Shown: positions 16,856-26,177 of the stretch, one piece after another
How the letters are laid out: each line of letters starts with the position of its first letter
Numbering within the stretch: the first letter of the stretch is position 1
Assembly: GCA_905479835.1 (NCBI GenBank)
Contig: CAJQNZ010000026.1
Coordinates: 1 to 61,125, forward strand
DNA: 61,125 bases
From: an uncultured Flavobacteriaceae bacterium
Lineage (GTDB): Bacteria; Bacteroidota; Bacteroidia; Flavobacteriales; Flavobacteriaceae
Direction of reading: 5' to 3'
Made by a program: the position numbers and the translations under genes
The notes under the pieces: model-generated
The model's input: only the letters and a program-made list of their open reading frames with translations
What the model was told of the DNA's origin: nothing
The model's database searches: none

Positions 16856-17763
16856 GTGTTTTTTAAAAAGATGTTATTTAAAGCAGCCTCTAAATCTTTA
16901 TATTTAAAATTAAATCCTTTTTTAACTATCTTTTCTGAAGAAACTCTACTCCCTTCCAATAGAATTGATGACATTTCTCCAAATAGTAGTTTCATGACAA
17001 ATTTTGGAATATTGGGCAGTAATATCTTTCGGCTTACAACTTTTGCAATTTCTTTAGTCAATTCAATATTAGTTGTATGTTCAGGTGAAACAGCATTAAA
17101 TATTCCACTTATTTCTTTAGTATCAAGTAAGAATTTAAATATTCCACATAAATCTGAAATATGAATCCAAGGCATCCATTGATTTCCTGTTCCTATTCCA
17201 GATCCGACTCCTAGTTTTATAGGCTGAGCTATTTTCTTCAATGCACCAGCATTCTCAGCAAAAATAATTCCGATTCTTACAATTGCAGTTCTACTTGCTA
17301 TAGCGTCCAACGAGAAAGAATGTGCAGCAGTCTCCCATTTATCACATACATCGCTTAAAAAATCATTTCCTTTAGGGCTTTTTTCAGTTAAAATTATATC
17401 GGATGTAGTTGTCCCATAATAACCAATAGCAGATGCTGAAATAAAAGTATCTATTGTTTGTTTATTTTTCTTTAATTCGTCAAAAATTAATTCAGCACTA
17501 TCAATACGGCTAGAATAAATGATTTCTTTCCTTTGTTCAGTCCATGGTTTATCAGCAATTGAAGAACCTGCAAGATGTATGATATGATTTACATCTTTTA
17601 AAGCCTCAGGATCGATGTACTTTTTATTTAGATCCCATCGAAATTCATTTTTTTCTTTAACTGTTCTAGTAAGAAATCTAATTGAATAGGTGTTTTCTAA
17701 GACTTTTTCTAAATGCTGAGCAAGCATTCCATTGGCTCCAGTAATTAAGACAATTTCTTTCAT
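16852..17763 (-). CDS. TIGR01777 family NAD(P)-dependent epimerase-like protein
   Basis: A 303-residue extended short-chain dehydrogenase with the Rossmann signature LITGANGMLAQHL at 6-18. The family segments HLAGSSIADKPWTEQRK, IDSAELI, ASAIGYYG and the internal IRIGIIFAEN-like block mark the YfcH/SulA-type TIGR01777 group, whose physiological substrate is unknown. The C-terminus (about 235-300) is the DUF1731 domain. It is convergent with the Crp/Fnr gene, overlapping by 4 bp at the stop codons, and follows the metallophosphoesterase gene by 13 bp on the same strand. Confidence 0.9.
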   Translation of the reverse strand: MKEIVLITGANGMLAQHLEKVLENTYSIRFLTRTVKEKNEFRWDLNKKYIDPEALKDVNHIIHLAGSSIADKPWTEQRKEIIYSSRIDSAELIFDELKKNKQTIDTFISASAIGYYGTTTSDIILTEKSPKGNDFLSDVCDKWETAAHSFSLDAIASRTAIVRIGIIFAENAGALKKIAQPIKLGVGSGIGTGNQWMPWIHISDLCGIFKFLLDTKEISGIFNAVSPEHTTNIELTKEIAKVVSRKILLPNIPKFVMKLLFGEMSSILLEGSRVSSEKIVKKGFNFKYKDLEAALNNIFLKNT

Positions 17764-17776
17764 TTTATATAGCCAT

Positions 17777-19024
17777 TTAATCTTTATTCGATTTTAACTC
17801 CACAAAGGTTATTTCTGGAGAAATACCTACTCTTCCTGGAAAACCTAGAAACCCAAAACCTCTATTGATATAAATATAGTTTTGTGCATATTTATACAAT
17901 CCTGCCCATCTTTTATATCTTAATTTAATAGGACTCCATTTAATTTTTAACCATGGTATCTCAACTCCCATTTGCATACCATGCGTATGACCTGAAAATG
18001 TAATATCTATATTTTTCTTTCCTTTCACTTTTTCTTCCCAGAGAGTTGGATCATGTGATAATAATATTTTAAAATAACTATCGTCAAGTCCTTGCAAAGC
18101 ATCTTCTAAATTTCCTATTTCATGAAACCCTTTCCCCCAATTATGCATTCCTACTATTGCAATTCTTTGGTTGTTAATTTCTAAAAAAGTATGCTCATCT
18201 TCCAATAACTGAAAACCCATTTCATGATGAATCCCCTTTAATCTATTGATACTCTTTACTCTTTCTTCTGGCAAATAACTACCATAATCACAGTAATCAT
18301 GATTTCCAAAAACAGAGTACTTACCATATTTGGCTTTCAATCCTGAAAATACATCTATCCAAGGTTCTGCTTCATCTGAATGCACATTTACCATGTCTCC
18401 TGTAAATAAAATAATATCAGGTTGTAAGTTATTTATCATCGGAATTGCTTGGCTTACCTCCTCAAAATCTTTCAAAAAACTTCCTAAATGCAAATCACTT
18501 ATCTGGACAATTTTCAATCCGTCAAAAGCACTTGGCAAATTAGAAAAGTTTATTTTTTCTTTAAAAATTTTATAGGCATATCTTCCTTTCAATACACCAT
18601 AAGAATACGCTCCAAAAATTAATGCAGATGCTCCTAGACCAATTTGGGTTATAAATGTGCTTCTAGCAATAGGTTTTCCACCTAAAGATAAACTATTGGT
18701 AGTGAAAAGTGAAATGAACTTTCTAAAAACCCACAATATGTCATCTACTAAATGAAACGTCATAAAAGTAAGTTTGGTGAAAAATATCACACAAAATATT
18801 CCTGACCAAAAACGAAATGCTTCAGGATGATCTGAAGTATATTCTCTAAAACTTGAAAAAATATGTATCAATTGAAAAATCAGAAGGAAACTTACTATCC
18901 AATAACTGATTTTAATAACTCTTGACCAAGTAGCATCGAGACTATTGGTCATACTCACAAAGCCTTTGTATGCATAAAGATCTAGAAGAAATAGAATGAT
19001 AAAAACAATAATTAATCTGCTCAT
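17777..19024 (-). CDS. Membrane-anchored metallophosphoesterase
   Basis: A 415-residue protein with four N-terminal membrane helices (to about residue 145) followed by a calcineurin-like phosphoesterase domain. Metal ligands are visible in D177-L-H179, G209-D210, G240-N-H-D243, SHDP and GHTHG near 343. The layout resembles the YkuE/YaeI class, of which some members hydrolyse UDP-diacylglucosamine or other lipid-linked phosphoesters; the substrate here is not known. It starts 14 bp after purC ends and is followed by the TIGR01777 gene, probably as one transcript. Confidence 0.88.
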   Translation of the reverse strand: MSRLIIVFIILFLLDLYAYKGFVSMTNSLDATWSRVIKISYWIVSFLLIFQLIHIFSSFREYTSDHPEAFRFWSGIFCVIFFTKLTFMTFHLVDDILWVFRKFISLFTTNSLSLGGKPIARSTFITQIGLGASALIFGAYSYGVLKGRYAYKIFKEKINFSNLPSAFDGLKIVQISDLHLGSFLKDFEEVSQAIPMINNLQPDIILFTGDMVNVHSDEAEPWIDVFSGLKAKYGKYSVFGNHDYCDYGSYLPEERVKSINRLKGIHHEMGFQLLEDEHTFLEINNQRIAIVGMHNWGKGFHEIGNLEDALQGLDDSYFKILLSHDPTLWEEKVKGKKNIDITFSGHTHGMQMGVEIPWLKIKWSPIKLRYKRWAGLYKYAQNYIYINRGFGFLGFPGRVGISPEITFVELKSNKD

Positions 19025-19038
19025 TTTACAAGAAAAAA

Positions 19039-19986
19039 TTAATTATTTAAAAACATTAATACGTTATTTCTAATACGTTCTGTAACATTATCAACAACTG
19101 CTTTTACAAATTTATCTCCAGTAATCTGTTCAAATAATTCAATATAACGCTCAGAAATTTCAATGATTTTCTCATCATTCATTTCTGGAATAGATTGCCC
19201 TTCTAGGCCTTGAAATCCATTGGCAATTAACCATTGTCTTACGAATTCTTTGGACAATTGCTTTTGTGGTTCTTTATTATCTTGACGCTCTTGATAGCCT
19301 TCAGCATAGAAATAACGGGATGAATCTGGAGTATGGATTTCGTCAATCAAGACAATTTTACCTTCTTTAGTTTTTCCAAATTCATATTTAGTATCTACCA
19401 ATATCAATCCTCTTTTATTTGCTATTTCTGTACCACGTTGAAATAATTTACGTGTGTATTCTTCCAAAACAACGTAATCTTCTTCCGATACAATCCCATT
19501 TGAAAGAATTGCCTCACGAGAAATATCTTCATCATGCTCCCCATTATCAGCCTTGGTAGATGGAGTAATAATTGGTGTCGGGAACTGATCGTTTTCTTGC
19601 ATTCCATCTGGCATAGAAACACCACATAAAAGTCGCTTACCTATTTTATATTCTCGCGCTGCATGACCAGAAAGATATCCTCTGATTACCATTTCAACTT
19701 TAAAAGGTTCACATAGATGACCTATCGCAACATTTTCGTCAGGTGTAGAAATCAACCAATTTGGAACAATATCTTCAGTTGCCTTCATCATTTTAGTTGC
19801 AATCTGATTTAAAATTTGCCCTTTAAATGGTATTTGCTTTGGCATAATTACATCAAAGGCCGACAATCTATCGGTTGCAATCATTACTAAAAAAGTGTCG
19901 TCAATATTATATACTTCGCGAACTTTACCTTTGTAGATAGATTTCTGTTTCGGAAAATTATAATTAGTATCGTTTATTGTATTCAT
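19039..19986 (-). CDS. purC: Phosphoribosylaminoimidazole-succinocarboxamide synthase
   Basis: A 315-residue SAICAR synthetase. The nucleotide-binding start [39 protein letters not shown]-type region, [28 protein letters not shown] and the [11 protein letters not shown] block are all diagnostic. It ligates aspartate to CAIR in purine synthesis. The length matches the long (about 300-residue) family form common in Bacteroidetes and yeast rather than the 237-residue E. coli form. It follows phoH on the same strand with a short G/T-rich repeat between them. Confidence 0.97.
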   Translation of the reverse strand: MNTINDTNYNFPKQKSIYKGKVREVYNIDDTFLVMIATDRLSAFDVIMPKQIPFKGQILNQIATKMMKATEDIVPNWLISTPDENVAIGHLCEPFKVEMVIRGYLSGHAAREYKIGKRLLCGVSMPDGMQENDQFPTPIITPSTKADNGEHDEDISREAILSNGIVSEEDYVVLEEYTRKLFQRGTEIANKRGLILVDTKYEFGKTKEGKIVLIDEIHTPDSSRYFYAEGYQERQDNKEPQKQLSKEFVRQWLIANGFQGLEGQSIPEMNDEKIIEISERYIELFEQITGDKFVKAVVDNVTERIRNNVLMFLNN

Positions 19987-19992
19987 TTTTTT

Positions 19993-20030
19993 TGGTGTTG
20001 GGTGTTGGGTGTGGGTGTTTGGTGTTGGGC
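19993..20030. repeat. Imperfect tandem repeat of GGTGTTGGGT between phoH and purC
   Basis: The plus strand reads as four or five imperfect copies of a 7-10 base unit (GGTGTTG-GGTGTTGG-GTGTGG-GTGTTTG-GTGTTGGGC). It fills most of the 60-bp gap between the phoH stop and the purC start. The composition is strikingly G/T-rich against the AT-rich surroundings. On the coding (minus) strand it becomes C/A-rich, so it lies in the leader of purC. Confidence 0.75.
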
Positions 20031-20046
20031 GATTTCATTCACCATT

Positions 20047-20997
20047 TTATTCTGATTCTATACTTTTAAAAGCTTTAATAATATGAGTTACCAATCTATG
20101 GCGAACAACATCTTTTTCATTTAAATGTACCATTGCGATACCTCCAATATCTTTAAGAGCCAATAAAGCTTCTTTTAATCCTGAAACTTGACGACTAGGT
20201 AAATCTATCTGTCCTGGATCTCCAGTAATAATAAACTTTGCGTTTTTTCCCATTCTTGTCAAGAACATTTTCATTTGACCATGAGTAGTATTCTGTCCTT
20301 CATCGAAAATTACAAATGCATTGTCAAGCGTTCTTCCCCTCATAAAAGCCAAAGGTGCTATTTGAATCACTCCTTTTTCCAAATAAGAATCCAATCTTTC
20401 TGAAGGAATCATATCTCTTAAGGCATCATATAAAGGTTGCATATATGGATCTAATTTCTCTTTCATATCTCCTGGAAGAAATCCTAATTTCTCACCAGAT
20501 TCAACAGCAGGACGTGTTAAGATAATTCTCCTTACTTCTTTCTCTTTTAAAGCTTTAACTGCAAGCGCAACTGCAGTATAGGTTTTTCCTGTTCCTGCAG
20601 GACCAACAGCGAATAACATATCGTTTTTCTCCATAGCATCTACCATTCTCTGTTGGTTGGGGCTTTGAGATTTTATCAACTTCCCTCCTACACCATGAAC
20701 CAATACATTTTCAACATTCTTAGATGATGATTTTTGCTCATTACCGTCAGAAACTATAATTCTTTCAATACTATTTTCATCTAATTTATTATAACGTTTT
20801 AAATGCTTGACAAGTCGCTCAACATTTATTTCAAAAACATCTAAAATTTCAGGCTCGCCATAAACTTTCAATTTATTACCACGAGCAACAATTTTTAATT
20901 TAGGATAATATTTTTTTAAAATTTCTATGTTACTATTTCTAGTTCCAAATAATTCACTTGGATTGATATCGGTAAGTTCTATTAATCGTTCGTTCAA
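20047..20997 (-). CDS. PhoH family ATPase
   Basis: A 316-residue protein with an N-terminal KH-like region (about 15-70) and a C-terminal PhoH ATPase domain. Walker A is G132-P-A-G-T-G-K-T139, and Walker B lies in FVIFDEGQNTTHGQMKMFLTRMG. TRPAVESGEKLGFLPGD and GDPGQIDLP are family hallmarks. PhoH proteins are cytoplasmic ATPases linked to RNA metabolism and stress; some show helicase or RNase activity with partners. The divergent neighbour is the SAM hydrolase gene, 140 bp away. Confidence 0.95.
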   Translation of the reverse strand: MNERLIELTDINPSELFGTRNSNIEILKKYYPKLKIVARGNKLKVYGEPEILDVFEINVERLVKHLKRYNKLDENSIERIIVSDGNEQKSSSKNVENVLVHGVGGKLIKSQSPNQQRMVDAMEKNDMLFAVGPAGTGKTYTAVALAVKALKEKEVRRIILTRPAVESGEKLGFLPGDMKEKLDPYMQPLYDALRDMIPSERLDSYLEKGVIQIAPLAFMRGRTLDNAFVIFDEGQNTTHGQMKMFLTRMGKNAKFIITGDPGQIDLPSRQVSGLKEALLALKDIGGIAMVHLNEKDVVRHRLVTHIIKAFKSIESE

Positions 20998-21067
20998 ATT
21001 GTGTATCGTTTTATACTTAAATGAAAAAATTGCTTGCGTAAACTAAAGTTTGATAAATGAAATTCAT

Positions 21068-21075
21068 TAGATTTG
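21068..21075 (+). promoter_or_regulatory. -7 promoter element (TAGATTTG) upstream of SAM hydrolase gene
   Basis: TAGATTTG matches TAnnTTTG, 61 bp before the start codon at 21137. A TTTG lies at 21049-21052, 15 bp upstream; this spacing is slightly short for the usual -33 element, so the upstream half is uncertain. Confidence 0.45.
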
Positions 21076-21136
21076 CATAACAAATTTATAATTTTTTTTC
21101 AGTAATTAACCATTAATTCTCAGGAGTAATTAACAA

Positions 21137-21985
21137 ATGTCTTTAATAACTTTAACAACAGATTTTGGCATCAAAGATCACTTTGTAGGCGCAGTAAAAG
21201 GTGCTATTTACAATGAACTTCCTGAAGTGAAAATTGTTGATATCTCACATCTTATATCGCCTTTCAACATTTCAGAAACGGCATATATACTTAAAAACGC
21301 TTACAAGAGTTTTCCAGAAGGAAGTATTCATATTATCGGTGTGGATTCAGAACTTAATAAAGATACGAATCATATTGCCTTAAAACTTGATAATCATTAT
21401 TTTATATGCCCTAATAATGGTATAATTTCAATGATTGCCTCAGAATTTCGTCCTGAAAAAATTGTTGAAATTAATATTCATGACCGTGTAGAAAGTAGTT
21501 TTCCAGTATTAGATGTATTTGTTAAAGTCGCCTGTCATTTAAAACGTGGAGGAACGCTTGAAGTTATAGGAAAAGAAATTGAAGATTATAAAATAATTCG
21601 AGATATTCAACCTATCATTTCAAGTACTAAAGAAAAAATTACTGGAAGTGTTATTTATATTGACAATTATGGTAATGTAATTACCAATATAAGTAAGAAA
21701 TTATTCAATGAAACTCGTCAAGGTAGAGAATTTCAATTAATGGCTGGAAGATATCCTTTTACCAAAATTCATGAAAAATACAGCGATATTGTAGATTTCT
21801 CAACTCCTTCCGAGAAAAGACGTTATGATGGAAATAGACTGGCTATTTTTAATTCAGCTGGATTTATAGAAATCTCTGTATATAGAAGTAATTTAGATAC
21901 TGTAGGTGGTGCATCAAGCCTTTTAAATTTAAACTATCGTGACCAATTAACTATAACTTTTAAAAATGCTGATACGAATCGTTAA
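21137..21985 (+). CDS. SAM hydroxide adenosyltransferase (SAM hydrolase, DUF62)
   Basis: A 282-residue protein that begins ITLTTDFGIKDHFVGAVKGAI, the diagnostic start of the family that cleaves S-adenosylmethionine with water to adenosine and methionine. ISHLISPFNISETAYIL, NGIISMI and the C-terminal GNVITNIS segment also match. The enzyme is homotrimeric and cytoplasmic in characterised archaeal members. The next gene begins inside its last codons, so it heads a probable operon with the monooxygenase-like gene and gldFG. Gene order SAM hydrolase to gldF recurs in my recollection of flavobacterial genomes. Confidence 0.93.
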   Translation: MSLITLTTDFGIKDHFVGAVKGAIYNELPEVKIVDISHLISPFNISETAYILKNAYKSFPEGSIHIIGVDSELNKDTNHIALKLDNHYFICPNNGIISMIASEFRPEKIVEINIHDRVESSFPVLDVFVKVACHLKRGGTLEVIGKEIEDYKIIRDIQPIISSTKEKITGSVIYIDNYGNVITNISKKLFNETRQGREFQLMAGRYPFTKIHEKYSDIVDFSTPSEKRRYDGNRLAIFNSAGFIEISVYRSNLDTVGGASSLLNLNYRDQLTITFKNADTNR

Positions 21986-22262
21986 AATGAGTTTTCATCT
22001 TGAAAATATTCCTTTATTTCTGGATATTTTCGAAAAATCGAAGAAAAAAATACGAAATAGACACGGTTGCCGTTTATTAGAATTGTATAAAGATCAACAC
22101 GATCCAACAGTTTTTTTTACATATAGTTATTGGGAGTCAGAAAATGATTTAAATGCTTATAGAAAATCAGAAGTTTTTGGAAATGTATGGCCTTTTACTA
22201 AAAAATTATTTGATAAAAAACCTGAAGCATGGAGTGTAACTAAATTAGACTCTATAGAATAG
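21966..22262 (+). CDS. ABM-family putative monooxygenase
   Basis: A 98-residue single ferredoxin-like alpha/beta domain. RIVKMSFHLENIPLFLDIFEKSK, GCRLLELYKD and FFTYSYWESENDLNAYRKSEVF match the antibiotic biosynthesis monooxygenase (YgiN/ABM) family, small dimeric proteins that oxidise quinols or act as cofactor-free dioxygenases. The catalytic substrate is not evident, and some family members may have no enzymatic role. Its start overlaps the SAM hydrolase stop by 20 bp, implying coupled translation. An alternative start at Met8 (21987) would remove the overlap. Confidence 0.82.
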   Translation: MLIRIVKMSFHLENIPLFLDIFEKSKKKIRNRHGCRLLELYKDQHDPTVFFTYSYWESENDLNAYRKSEVFGNVWPFTKKLFDKKPEAWSVTKLDSIE

Positions 22263-22302
22263 TCTTTAATCTTTATTAAAAAATAACTTTTTAACTTTAC
22301 AT

Positions 22303-23022
22303 GTGATTGCAATACTTAAAAAAGAACTGAATTCATTTTTTTCAACTCCAATTGGATATTTGGTGATTGCGCTATTTCTTATTATTAATGGATTATTTCT
22401 ATGGGTGTTTGACAACGAATTCAATATTTTAAACGCAGGCTTCGCAGACTTACATAGTTTTTTTTACCTCGCTCCGTGGATTTTTCTATTTTTGATTCCA
22501 GCAATTACAATGCGTACTTTTTCTGACGAATACAATTCAGGAACCATAGAAATTTTAAAAACAAAACCAATCAGCAATTGGGAAATAATACTAGGAAAGT
22601 ATATTGCTTCATTGCTACTTATCTTAATTGCTCTTATTCCTACTTTCTTATATGTGTATAGTATATCTCAACTAGCTATTCCAAAAGGAAACTATGACTT
22701 TGGTGCACTCCTTGGCTCCTATTTCGGCTTGTTATTTCTTGCAGGAACGTATACTGCTATTGGTGTATTTTCTTCAACACTGTCTAAAAATCAAATAGTT
22801 GCTTTTATCATTGCAATGTTTATTTCTTTCATTTTATTTTATGGTTTTGAAGCCATGGCATCACTTTTTGGTACTTTCGATTACTTCGTACAGAACCTTG
22901 GTCTTAATAACCACTATAAAAGCATCAGTCGTGGAGTGATTGATACACGTGATTTACTTTATTTTATAAGTATTGCTGTTTTCTTTTTATTGATTACTAA
23001 ATTAAGATTGGATCGTGAATAA
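22303..23022 (+). CDS. gldF: Gliding motility ABC transporter permease GldF
   Basis: A 239-residue ABC-2 type permease with six membrane helices. It begins MIAILKKELNSFFSTPIGYLVIALF, and FSDEYNSGTIEILKTKPISNWEIILGKY is the conserved cytoplasmic loop. GldF, with GldG and ATPase GldA, forms a transporter found in gliding and non-gliding Bacteroidetes; its cargo is unknown. The start codon is GTG at 22303; the overlapping ATG at 22301 is out of frame. The next gene overlaps its end by 8 bp. No gldA lies in the window. Confidence 0.94.
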   Translation: MIAILKKELNSFFSTPIGYLVIALFLIINGLFLWVFDNEFNILNAGFADLHSFFYLAPWIFLFLIPAITMRTFSDEYNSGTIEILKTKPISNWEIILGKYIASLLLILIALIPTFLYVYSISQLAIPKGNYDFGALLGSYFGLLFLAGTYTAIGVFSSTLSKNQIVAFIIAMFISFILFYGFEAMASLFGTFDYFVQNLGLNNHYKSISRGVIDTRDLLYFISIAVFFLLITKLRLDRE

Positions 23023-24664
23023 AGTATCCAACATATCACAAGTTACTTTATTAATCATTGGATTGATTGTATTGAATTTTCTCGGAAATATTAGTTACAG
23101 TCGTATTGACCTTACTGAAGATAAACGATATACACTCTCTCAACCATCTATTGATATTGTTGAAAATGTTGAGAATCCTATCATTGTAAAAGTATACCTT
23201 GAAGGAGATTTTCCTTCCGAGTTTAAACGATTACAGATTGAGACACGTCAGATTCTTGAAGAATTAAGAGCAAAAAATAACAACCTCAGATTTCGATTTA
23301 TCAATCCATTAGAGGATGCGCAAGAATTGATTCAGCAAGGAATGGAACCAAGTCAATTATCCGTTCAACAGAATGGTAAAACGTCAGAGATTATAATTTT
23401 TCCTTGGGCAACGGTTCAATATGGTAAAAAAACAACATTGGTTTCTTTATTAAAAGATACCAATGCGCAATCTCAAGAAGAGCAATTACAGAATGCTATT
23501 CAGAACTTAGAATATGCATTTGTCGATGCCATTTACAAAGTCTCATCAATAAAAAACAAAAAAATTGCAGTTTTAAAAGGAAACGGCGAATTAGATGATA
23601 TCTATATTGCTGATTTCCTCAGTACGATTGGAGAATACTATAAGTTGGCACCTTTTACATTAGATTCCGTAAATTCCAATGCTCAAAATACATTAAATGG
23701 TTTGTCAGAATTTGATTTAGCAATCATTGCAAAACCAACAGAACGTTTTACAGAGGAAGAGAAATATACCATAGATCAATTTATAATAAATGGAGGTAAA
23801 ACACTCTGGATGCTAGATAAAGTGAATGCAGAACTTGATAGTTTAATGGCAACTGGTGAATCACTAGCATATGCAAGAGATTTAAATTTGACTGATTTAC
23901 TTTTCAATTATGGTGTAAGAATCAATGCAAATTTGGTAAAAGATTTATACAGTTCTAAAATTCCATTGGCAACTGGAAAATTGGGGAATAAAACTCAATA
24001 TGATCACTATTTATGGCAGTACTTTCCAGTAGTTCAATCTAAAAACAACCATCCCATAAATAAATTGATAGAACCTGTAAATCTTAAATATGCCAATTCT
24101 ATTGATACTTTAAAAAATTCGATTGATAAAACTATTTTATTACAGAGTTCACCATTGTCTAAAACTATAGGAACACCTTCTATCATTGATTTAAAAACAA
24201 TTGCTCAACAAGTAAATCCAGCTGATTATTCAAATGGCAATCAGATTGTAAGTGTATTGCTTGAAGGTGAATTCAATTCAGCCTATAGCAATAGAATAAA
24301 ACCTTTCAAATTTTCAACTCCAAAAGAAAAATCCAACTCAAATAAAATAATTGTCATTGCTGATGGTGATATAATTGCCAATCAAGTAACAAGAGGTCAA
24401 CCTGAAAGACTTGGTGTTGATAAATGGACAGGACAACAATTTGGAAATAAAGAGTTTTTATTGAATTGCGTAAACTATTTACTAGATGATACAGGTCTAA
24501 TAAATGTTCGATCAAGAACGATTGATTTAAAAATATTAAATAGAGAGAAAGCCTATAGTGAGCGTACTTATTTTCAATTATTGAACACTATATTACCCCT
24601 TTTAATTCTTACCTTGTTTGGAATTGGATTCGTTTATTTTCGCAGAAAAAAATACAATTCATAA
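23015..24664 (+). CDS. gldG: Gliding motility-associated ABC transporter component GldG
   Basis: A 549-residue protein with an N-terminal membrane helix (about 8-27), a large external region and a C-terminal helix (about 520-541). SRIDLTEDKRYTLSQPS, KVYLEGDFPSEFKRLQ, ELRAKNNNLRFRFINPLE and the WMLDKVNAELDSL segment match GldG, related to ABC-2 auxiliary proteins of the IFT52-like GIFT fold. It pairs with GldF. Start is GTG at 23015, inside the gldF 3' end. The typical length is kept and no frame disruption is seen. Confidence 0.95.
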   Translation: MNKVSNISQVTLLIIGLIVLNFLGNISYSRIDLTEDKRYTLSQPSIDIVENVENPIIVKVYLEGDFPSEFKRLQIETRQILEELRAKNNNLRFRFINPLEDAQELIQQGMEPSQLSVQQNGKTSEIIIFPWATVQYGKKTTLVSLLKDTNAQSQEEQLQNAIQNLEYAFVDAIYKVSSIKNKKIAVLKGNGELDDIYIADFLSTIGEYYKLAPFTLDSVNSNAQNTLNGLSEFDLAIIAKPTERFTEEEKYTIDQFIINGGKTLWMLDKVNAELDSLMATGESLAYARDLNLTDLLFNYGVRINANLVKDLYSSKIPLATGKLGNKTQYDHYLWQYFPVVQSKNNHPINKLIEPVNLKYANSIDTLKNSIDKTILLQSSPLSKTIGTPSIIDLKTIAQQVNPADYSNGNQIVSVLLEGEFNSAYSNRIKPFKFSTPKEKSNSNKIIVIADGDIIANQVTRGQPERLGVDKWTGQQFGNKEFLLNCVNYLLDDTGLINVRSRTIDLKILNREKAYSERTYFQLLNTILPLLILTLFGIGFVYFRRKKYNS

Positions 24665-24720
24665 TATCTTAAAAAACTGTTAAATTCACTGAGAACGTTA
24701 GTTCTGATAGTTCAATGAAG

Positions 24721-24728
24721 TATATTTG
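24721..24728 (+). promoter_or_regulatory. -7 promoter element (TATATTTG) before the DUF2911 gene
   Basis: TATATTTG is a full TAnnTTTG match, 25 bp before the start codon at 24754. A short inverted repeat AGAAC-GTTA-GTTCT lies just upstream at 24693-24706, where an upstream operator or -33 contact could be. Confidence 0.55.
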
Positions 24729-24753
24729 ATAATTATAATTAAACTTAAAAACT

Positions 24754-25599
24754 ATGTACACTAAAGTTATTGCATTTGTCATTGCCGTTGGATTGTCTTT
24801 TTCAATCAACGCACAAGTTGAAACTCCACAACCGAGTCCTATATCAAAATTGGAACAAAAAGTTGGATTAACAGACGTAACAGTTGAATATTCACGTCCA
24901 GGAGTTAAAGGAAGGACTGTTTTTGGAGATTTAGTCCCTTATGGTAAAATGTGGCGAACTGGAGCAAACAAAAATACTACAATCACTTTTAGTGATGATG
25001 TAGTAATAGGTAAAAAAACCTTAAAATCAGGAACTTATGCTATTTTCGCAACGCCTAATAAAGAAACTTGGGATATCGTATTTTATACTAATACTGAAAA
25101 CTGGGGAACTCCAGAAAACTGGGATGAAAGCAATGTTGCTGCTAAAGCAACTGTAAAAGCGCATCAGACTCCATTTAATGTTGAATCATTTACTATAGAT
25201 ATTAATAATTTAACGAATGAAGGTGCTACATTGGATATGATGTGGGAGAAAACATATGTAGCTGTTCCTTTTACAGTTCCTACTGATGCACTTACATCTG
25301 CTACAATTGATAAAGTGATGGCTGGACCTTCAGTAAATGATTATTACAATGCAGCAGTATATTATTTAAATTCTGGTAAAGATTTAAACAAGGCCAAAGA
25401 ATGGATTGACAAGGCTGTTGAATTAAGAGAGAAGCCTGCATTCTGGCATATCAGACAACAATCTTTAATCTATGCAAAACTTGGTGATACTAAAGGAGCA
25501 ATAAAAGCAGCAAAAAGATCGTTAGAATTAGCGACAACTGCTGGAAACTCTGCTTATATAAAGATGAATACAGAATCAATTGCAAAATGGTCTAAATAG
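24754..25599 (+). CDS. Secreted DUF2911 protein with C-terminal TPR-like helices
   Basis: A 281-residue protein with a signal peptide (cleavage after about residue 20, SINAQ). Residues 25-175 form the DUF2911 domain, recognised by VEYSRPGVKGRTVFGDLVPYG, WRTGANKNTTITFS and SGTYAIFATPN. The remainder (about 190-275) is a pair of TPR-like helix hairpins (AVYYLNSGKDLNKAKEWIDKAVEL, KLGDTKGAIKAAKRSLELA). DUF2911 has no established biochemical function and is abundant in Bacteroidetes envelopes. A shorter paralogue follows 23 bp downstream. Confidence 0.93.
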   Translation: MYTKVIAFVIAVGLSFSINAQVETPQPSPISKLEQKVGLTDVTVEYSRPGVKGRTVFGDLVPYGKMWRTGANKNTTITFSDDVVIGKKTLKSGTYAIFATPNKETWDIVFYTNTENWGTPENWDESNVAAKATVKAHQTPFNVESFTIDINNLTNEGATLDMMWEKTYVAVPFTVPTDALTSATIDKVMAGPSVNDYYNAAVYYLNSGKDLNKAKEWIDKAVELREKPAFWHIRQQSLIYAKLGDTKGAIKAAKRSLELATTAGNSAYIKMNTESIAKWSK

Positions 25600-25622
25600 A
25601 TTCTAAATATAAATTGCACATT

Positions 25623-26114
25623 ATGAAAATGAAAATCACACTCTTTTTAATGCTAGTATCTTTTATAAGTTATGGACAGAAAAGTCCTGCCGAAAAAGTT
25701 GAAGGAAAGATAAAAAGCGAAGTTACAATTACTGTAGATTATAGTTCTCCTAGAGTTAAAGGTAGAACTATTTTTGGCGAATTGGTCCCTTATGGAAAAG
25801 TATGGAGGGCTGGAGCAAATAAAAATACAACAGTAAAGTTTGACAAGAATGTTACCATTAATGGTCAGAGCTTGGCTGCTGGAAAATATAGTTTTTTTAT
25901 CATTCCAAATGAAAATGGAGTATGGACAGTAATTTTCAATAAAAAGAATGATGGTTGGGGATCTTATGGATATAAAGAATCTGATGATGCTTTAAGACTA
26001 GATGTTACCACATCAACAATAGAAGAATCCAAAGAAGAACTAACCTATGCTGTTGTAAAAGATGAAATTCAATTTTCATGGGATAGAACAAGTTTTGTTT
26101 TGAAAGTAAAATAA
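25623..26114 (+). CDS. Secreted DUF2911 protein, short paralogue
   Basis: A 163-residue protein with a signal peptide (hydrophobic to about residue 17, then YGQKS) and one DUF2911 domain: VDYSSPRVKGRTIFGELVPYG, WRAGANKNTTVKF and AGKYSFFIIPN align directly with the upstream gene. It lacks the TPR extension. I chose ATG at 25623; an in-frame TTG at 25614 is possible but less likely. The two genes are a tandem duplication that has diverged, and a bidirectional terminator follows. Confidence 0.92.
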   Translation: MKMKITLFLMLVSFISYGQKSPAEKVEGKIKSEVTITVDYSSPRVKGRTIFGELVPYGKVWRAGANKNTTVKFDKNVTINGQSLAAGKYSFFIIPNENGVWTVIFNKKNDGWGSYGYKESDDALRLDVTTSTIEESKEELTYAVVKDEIQFSWDRTSFVLKVK

Positions 26115-26126
26115 GTAAAATCCTAT

Positions 26127-26172
26127 ATGACTAAAAAAAGCGAACCAAATTTGGTTCGCTTTTTTTAGTCAT
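26127..26172. terminator. Bidirectional terminator, 46-bp perfect palindrome
   Basis: Bases 26127-26172 are a perfect palindrome centred at 26149/26150. The core AGCGAACCAAA/TTTGGTTCGCT is flanked by A7 and T7 tracts, so it can terminate transcription of the DUF2911 pair from the left and of the GNAT gene from the right. Confidence 0.92.
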
Positions 26173-26177
26173 TATTT

